A stretch of DNA of 64,000 bases from Gigaspora rosea. Lineage: Eukaryota; Glomeromycota; Glomeromycetes; Diversisporales; Gigasporaceae. The number at the start of each line of letters is the position of its first letter. The stretch's first letter is position 1. Where the stretch lies: assembly GCA_003550325.1 (NCBI GenBank), contig QKWP01000008.1, positions 215,610 through 279,609 of the forward strand, given 5' to 3'. A model generated the notes under the pieces. That model made no database searches, had not been told where the DNA came from, and worked only from the letters and a program-made list of their open reading frames with translations. Shown one piece after another: positions 59,321-64,000 of this stretch. The position numbers were made by a program, and so were the translations under genes.

Positions 59321-59652
59321 ATTATGTTCTATATTTCTCTTTACTAACTTAATGTAGCAAGTGCAATAGTAAGTAAATATTATAATATTGATCTTTCTAG
59401 ATCTTAGTGATTGATCAGAAAGATAAAAGGTATTAGCTAATGCATTTGCAGAATACTACTATGATCATATTTGATATTATAGGTTATTTTATTTATTCTA
59501 ACAGTAAAAAATTTATAAATAATAATTTATTTAAATAGTGGTAATTTAAATTTAACTTTTAATAAATATATTTAATAAATATATATTATAACATTAAGTT
59601 ACAAATATTAATTTTTATATTTAACTTAATTATTTTTATTACTAATAATTTA

Positions 59653-60135
59653 CAGTGGCAGGAAGTAGATTACCGGAATTAATAAAAATTTATTAATAAA
59701 ACATAGTAAAAATTAAAATTTTTATTATATATAAAATTTTTTAAAAAATTTTTAAAAATATATTGGTATATACAAAATTGAATTCAATGCCTAAAGTTTG
59801 TAAAAAATATTTTTTTAGATTTTTTAAAATTTTTTTGCAAGTTATATTCTCATTGAGAAAATCAAGATTATAAATTCCTATAAGTAATATAAATATTACT
59901 TATAAAATTCATAATCTTGATTTTCTCAATGAGAATATAACTACTGTAGCAAAAAAAAATTTAAAAATATAAAAAAATATTTTTTACAAACTTTAAGTAT
60001 TGAATTTAATTTTGTATCAACCAATATTTTTTTAAAAAATTATTTAAAAAATTTTTATATATACTAAAAATTTAATTTTTACTATGTTTTATTAATAAAT
60101 TTTTATTAATACCGGTGATCTACTTCCTGCTACTG
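59653..60135. mobile_element. Foldback MITE, TA target
   Basis: CAGTGGCAGGAAGTAGAT and, on the complement of the right end, CAGTAGCAGGAAGTAGAT lie next to TA on both sides. Arms of about 240 bases pair almost throughout and meet at TTATAAGTAAT/ATTACTTATAA near 59880-59920. Non-coding. Confidence 0.85.
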
Positions 60136-60408
60136 TAGTTTATAAAATAAGAAAATACTTTTGCAGACTATAGCTGTGGTACTACTTTATAAAATCAATA
60201 TATTATGTATAACAAAATTGGCATAATGTGTAAATTAAAATTAACAATGATATATCATTATAATTAACTTAATATTAAGGACCAGGAGTTGTGTTTGAGA
60301 GAGTTTATAGTAAAATTTTGTGAGAAATTTTTTGTTAAAGTTTGAAAATGTAATTTTATAGCTAAAATTTTGATCATAATCAAATTTTAAAAAATTATTT
60401 TGGATAAT

Positions 60409-60740
60409 ATAAAATGCGCCTATGGTGTTTTACACCATAGGTAAATTAGATTTGCAAATTCGTGTAACAAAAACAAAAAAAATAAATTTTTTATAAACCA
60501 AAAAATAATTTTCATTACTTTAGGGTTAGGGTGAGGCATTAGTATATACAAAATTTAGCAAGGAAGTTTTTTATTAGAGCCCCAAAGGTGGTTTCATAAG
60601 CAAACTTTTGCGATATAAATGTTTTTTTTTAAAAATAAACAAAAAAACCAAAATTTTATATTATACCTGATCTTAAATTTTGATTGGCTATTCTAATAGT
60701 TTTGTGTAACATGTGTAAAACACCATAGATGCATTTTAGT
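60409..60740. mobile_element. MITE, TTAGGG-core family
   Basis: Ends TAAAATGCGCCTATGGTGTT and, on the complement of the right end, ACTAAAATGCATCTATGGTG. It matches 25199-25549 along its length, including TTTAGGGTTAGGGTGAG and TTTTGATTGGCTATTCTAAT. Confidence 0.85.
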
Positions 60741-60884
60741 AGACCTGAATTATTTTTTTCTATGCACAAAGTTAATTTTCATGTTATAACTGATCTTAAA
60801 TTTTAATTAGCTATAAAGCCCTAGTGCTATAGCACTATAGTGGCATAAAAATATTTCCATTTTATATAGTAAATTAGTTCAAAT

Positions 60885-61030
60885 TAATATTTATTTTGGG
60901 TGGTAACAAATATTATATAATATCTTAGAGAGGGGGTCTATAACATCTTATGTTAAATAAATAAATTTATAATATCCAATCAAATTTCTCTTATATGAAG
61001 TATAATATAAAATATTATACTATTATATTA
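60885..61030. mobile_element. MITE related to the one at 13405
   Basis: Shares ATCTTATGTTAAATAAATAA and CCAATCAAATTTCTCTTAT in order with 13405-13567 and has ATATTATATAATATC near its left and its approximate complement near its right. Confidence 0.6.
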
Positions 61031-61164
61031 TATATCAACTTTTTGCATATACTTTTTCAACAAATACTCGATTTTAATTATAAAATTTAAAAGAAGTTTA
61101 ATATGCTTTGCATGAAAATGATTGCTTATATAGCATACTCTAATTTAATCAGTGATGTTAAATG

Positions 61165-61255
61165 ACCTTAAATGACCCAAATGACTCAAATGATCAATGG
61201 CCGGTCATTGGGTCATTTCAAGAATGAAATGACCTATTGAGTCATTTGAATTTTA
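61165..61255. mobile_element. hAT-like terminus with AAATGACC repeats
   Basis: CAGTGATGTTAAATGACC begins a run of AAATGACC/GGTCATTT words in both orientations (CAATGGCCGGTCATTG in the middle). CAGTG followed by subterminal repeats suggests a hAT end; no partner or target duplication found. Confidence 0.4.
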
Positions 61256-61733
61256 TTGGTGGAGATAGCAATTAATTAAAACTTAGTTAAATTATGAAAT
61301 TCAAAGTCAACAATAATTCAAAATATTAAATATTTAATACTCATGCTAAGATTTGATTAATTTATAATTTTTTAAGTCCATTTACTTCAGTTCTCAAAAG
61401 TAATATTTATCTTTAAACAAAAGACGGGTTGTTCTGTGCTAAATTACTGTAATTGATTTCAGAAACTCTGTGATCACATACATTAAGAATCTTAACCATC
61501 GATTTTAATTCTGTGCTCTTATATTAAAACCTCATGACATAGTCTAGAGCTCTATTTGACTCTAGTTACTCAGACCAATTCTATTCACGCTTCGATCGAA
61601 GCCTTACTATTATTAGAGTAGTTTATTTGATTTTAGTTATCTTACTAGTGTATAGTTATGTACTTACATGGAGGGTTTATTTAGCCTCTTACAATGTACA
61701 TACGTAATAAGGTTTATAATATGTATCAAAAGT
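61256..61733. other. Intergenic stretch, nothing recognised
   Basis: No gene, repeat or element was recognised. Confidence 0.35.
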
Positions 61734-61930
61734 AGGGCTCCGACGGACCCGAACTGAGACCGGACTTTAGTCAAGTCCGAGTCCAGTTCGAAATTCAAAC
61801 CGGACTCGAACTCAAACTATTTTAAAACTCAGTTTGGTCCGGGTTCGAACATCAAACTTTTGGCTTGGTTCAGGTCCAGTTTGAGTTCGGTCTGACAGTT
61901 TTAGTCTGGTCCGAAAGTCCGAAACCCATT
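61734..61930 (+). mobile_element. Third copy of the 13569-type hAT terminus
   Basis: TAGGGCTCCGACGGACCCGA then GGTCCGGGTTCGAAC and CTTTTGGCTTGGTTC follow the left terminus at 13569 word for word with substitutions until AACCCATTCCAAC, where similarity ends. No right terminus is in the window. Confidence 0.65.
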
Positions 61931-62635
61931 CCAACATGTTTTAAGACAACCAATTTTTTATAAAGAATGTCATCACAATTTCACAATTCAAATTCATTAA
62001 CAATTGTTTAATCACGACAGTAATATGTCGATTTGTAACAACGGTAAATCATGAATCAACCAAATATTGAAAGGTTACAGCAGAATGAATGGAATAAGTG
62101 TATTTTACACCCCTTTACACTCCTGCTGATCAGTATGATATAGATAAGCAGGTCAGCAAAAATACAAGTTGATTTTTAAGACCTGTACCATACTTTATAA
62201 TCGGCTATAATTCTAACACTAACACTAATATATATAATACCGGATCAGTATGGTGCAGATTTTAAAAATTCAGGGTGTGCTGTCCGATATGCTCATATAA
62301 TATTGATTTGCGAAAATACTAATCGATACCATACTGGTACTATACTGTAACTTTCCACTAGTAAGCTTGCGGGTTAAATACAGCGTTCACGGAAACAGAG
62401 CACATGACATGATATCACGAAATAGCTAGATCCGGATCACGGTTAACAATTAATTAGAAGGTAAGTGATTGATTTAATGTTGATGCGGAAGAGGTACCTT
62501 ATTTAAAGGTAGTTGAAGTGGGAATGATAATAATGTTATAGAATAGGTTTTAATTTTGGTAGAAGTTAGTTGGAAAATTAGAACTTAATAAGGAAATTTT
62601 GTAATAACTGTATTTAGTAATAGTGATATGCGAAA
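61931..62635. other. Intergenic stretch, nothing recognised
   Basis: No coding signal. TACCATACTGGTACTATACTG near 62325 is a short imperfect palindrome. The left edge of the LTR element may lie here. Confidence 0.35.
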
Positions 62636-62639
62636 TTGA

Positions 62640-63610
62640 TGTGCAATGACACTCAATGACGCTTAGCGATGCTTAATGACGCTTAGCGACGCTTAACGAC
62701 GCTTAGTGACGCTTAATGATGCTTAGCGACGCTTAACGACGCTTAGCGACGCTTAGCTCAATAGATATATAAACCCACCTTATTTCCCTTAGTTTTAGAC
62801 AGATCCAGACATTGTATTTTATCTTTACCTTTATATTATTTATCCTCCTCTCTTATTATTAATAAACTCTTGGGATTTCTAAGGAACAGACACCTTGGAA
62901 TAGCCCTCTTGTTCAATTAATAAACTGTGTATTATCTCTTGTTGTTTTATACCGAACTGCCTCAGAGAAGTGTGTAGTTTCTTACAGACATAAAAGAAAC
63001 TATACTTCCCTCTTGCACACCGCTTCACGCCCAAAGTAAGGGATCTCAGGAGCCGTGTGATTGTTACTCTATCGGAATTAAAGAAGGCTTCCGGTACTGT
63101 AACATTTGGTGCCTTCTGGCAGAAATATTAAAAATAATTAGAAACATTTAAAAACAGTTAGAGGTTATTTCCATTATGGTATTCTTCTTTAGGAACAGGA
63201 TATCCAAAGGATATTATTTTTGGAAAAAGAGACAATATAAAAGATTCTCAAAACAAAAGCAACAACAAGAAAAACAACAACTTTACCAACAATGGAATGG
63301 AATAGTGAAGTCAGTTTCAGCTCTTTTAATAGAAAGCAACCATTCTTTTTCACTTGAAACCTGGACAATTATAGTTCAACTTTGTAGCTTAATAGCTAAA
63401 CTTCTTGTTTAAACAAATTAATACTTTCCTTACTCTCTTAAAATTATTCATGGACTCTTCTTTTTGGATAACTGGCTTTGGAATTATTCTAAATTAGAAT
63501 AGTAATGGACATTTTATTTTACTCTTTTAGAAACACAGTAGTTATTTTAGATACAGAATTTTTGTAAACAATGGATCCAACTCTGGTTGAGTTGAGGCAA
63601 AGGCTTAAAA
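62640..63610 (+). mobile_element. 5' end of an LTR retrotransposon, fossil, cut by the window
   Basis: A likely LTR ends at TGTAACA (63104) and is followed after two bases by TGGTGCCTTCTGGCAG (63107-63122), which fits a tRNA primer-binding site. Upstream are a TATATAAACCC promoter-like word (62765) and AATAAACTC (62861). The LTR start is not fixed. Downstream leader sequence has an unassigned basic frame at 63176-63412. Family undetermined; completeness cannot be judged from this window. Confidence 0.5.
62641..62757 (+). repeat. GACGCTTAGC tandem repeat in the presumed LTR promoter region
   Basis: About eleven copies of a 10-base unit (GACGCTTAGC, GACGCTTAAC, GATGCTTAGC) lie just upstream of the TATA-like word. 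Confidence 0.85.
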
Positions 63611-63619
63611 TATTATTTT

Positions 63620-64000
63620 ACATTATTTTATATTTATCGAAAGGAAACCAATTCTAACTGAATTGAGGCAAGGAATGCTTGAACGAATTAATAATTATAC
63701 TATATAAGACATTATTTGATTTTGAAATAGGCCGAAAACGCCCAAATTAGGAAGTTTACGGCGTCACGTGACATATATGCCATCGCAGAGTGAAGCAACG
63801 AATTTTACCCATTTTCCGATTTTTAATACTCATGATATACACTATAGCAAGACAATTTTTTTTTTCTCTTATGCGCATTTATTTAATATACTAATTTATT
63901 TATTTATTTATTTATTTGTTTAATTACATTAATTTTTATTTGTTTAATATTTTTTTTAAAAAAAAAAAATCCGATTCTACTCCTAATTACAATTCACGAG
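63620..64000. other. Leader continuation and AT-rich end
   Basis: A sentence-like duplication (CTCTGGTTGAGTTGAGGCAA at 63581 and TCTAACTGAATTGAGGCAAG at 63651) precedes TTTA repeats (63896-63920) and a poly-A run. No gene recognised. Confidence 0.35.

Overview
The window looks like nuclear DNA of an arbuscular mycorrhizal fungus, most likely Rhizophagus (Glomeromycotina). The grounds are a strongly AT-rich background, short introns, TKL-type kinases joined to Sel1 repeats or to ribonuclease-inhibitor-like (RNI) leucine-rich repeats, a Cys-rich kinase leader (CANCNQYNTDCAWCQTCDP) that I recognise from this lineage, a BTB-BACK gene relic, and dense hAT, Tc1-like, LINE-like and LTR elements. It is accessory, repeat-dominated DNA with few host genes. 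No tRNA, rRNA or CRISPR array was recognised.

Layout. 0-5.5 kb: repeats, a non-autonomous hAT with an 8-base target duplication, a decayed Tc1-like element and small MITEs. 5.8-9.4 kb: a kinase fragment, then a Sel1-repeat kinase gene (16 repeats, kinase at the C-terminus) carrying several frame defects. 12.7-23.8 kb: a transposon stack. A MITE is split by a 10.2-kb hAT-like unit (8-base target duplication GTCACTAC) that contains a host BTB-BACK pseudogene, itself split by a LINE-like insertion and a Gypsy chromovirus fossil, plus an 870-base multiply folded palindrome. 24-25.8 kb: a second decayed Sel1-kinase copy, broken by two related MITEs, one lying inside its intron and itself carrying another MITE. 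27.5-29.2 kb: a BED-finger hAT transposase pseudogene. 31-31.9 kb: a short array of intron-like units that runs into an LRR remnant. 35.5-38.3 kb, minus strand: the best host gene, a four-exon kinase followed by about 17 nearly identical 28-residue LRR units. 39.5-47.1 kb: a GC-richer block of short satellites, palindromic repeats, a TRIM-like element and an LRR-derived macrosatellite. 47.4-50.5 kb: another hAT and G-rich MITE ends. 53.9-57.7 kb: a short signal-peptide ORF followed by about 3.6 kb of intron-like tandem units. 58.5-61.9 kb: nested foldback elements and MITEs. 62.6 kb to the end: the 5' end of an LTR element running off the window.

The host genes share a design in which a kinase is attached to an expandable repeat array (Sel1 or LRR), suggesting rapidly evolving ligand-sensing or signalling proteins. 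The most unusual signal is the array at 54.0-57.7 kb. Each unit of roughly 100 bases keeps a donor-like GTRAGT, a CTAAT branch-like motif and a TAG acceptor, and about 28 of 35 junctions have exactly three bases between acceptor and next donor.

Limits: all alignments were made by eye. Several frame slips in the host genes fall in short A runs and could be assembly errors rather than real mutations.
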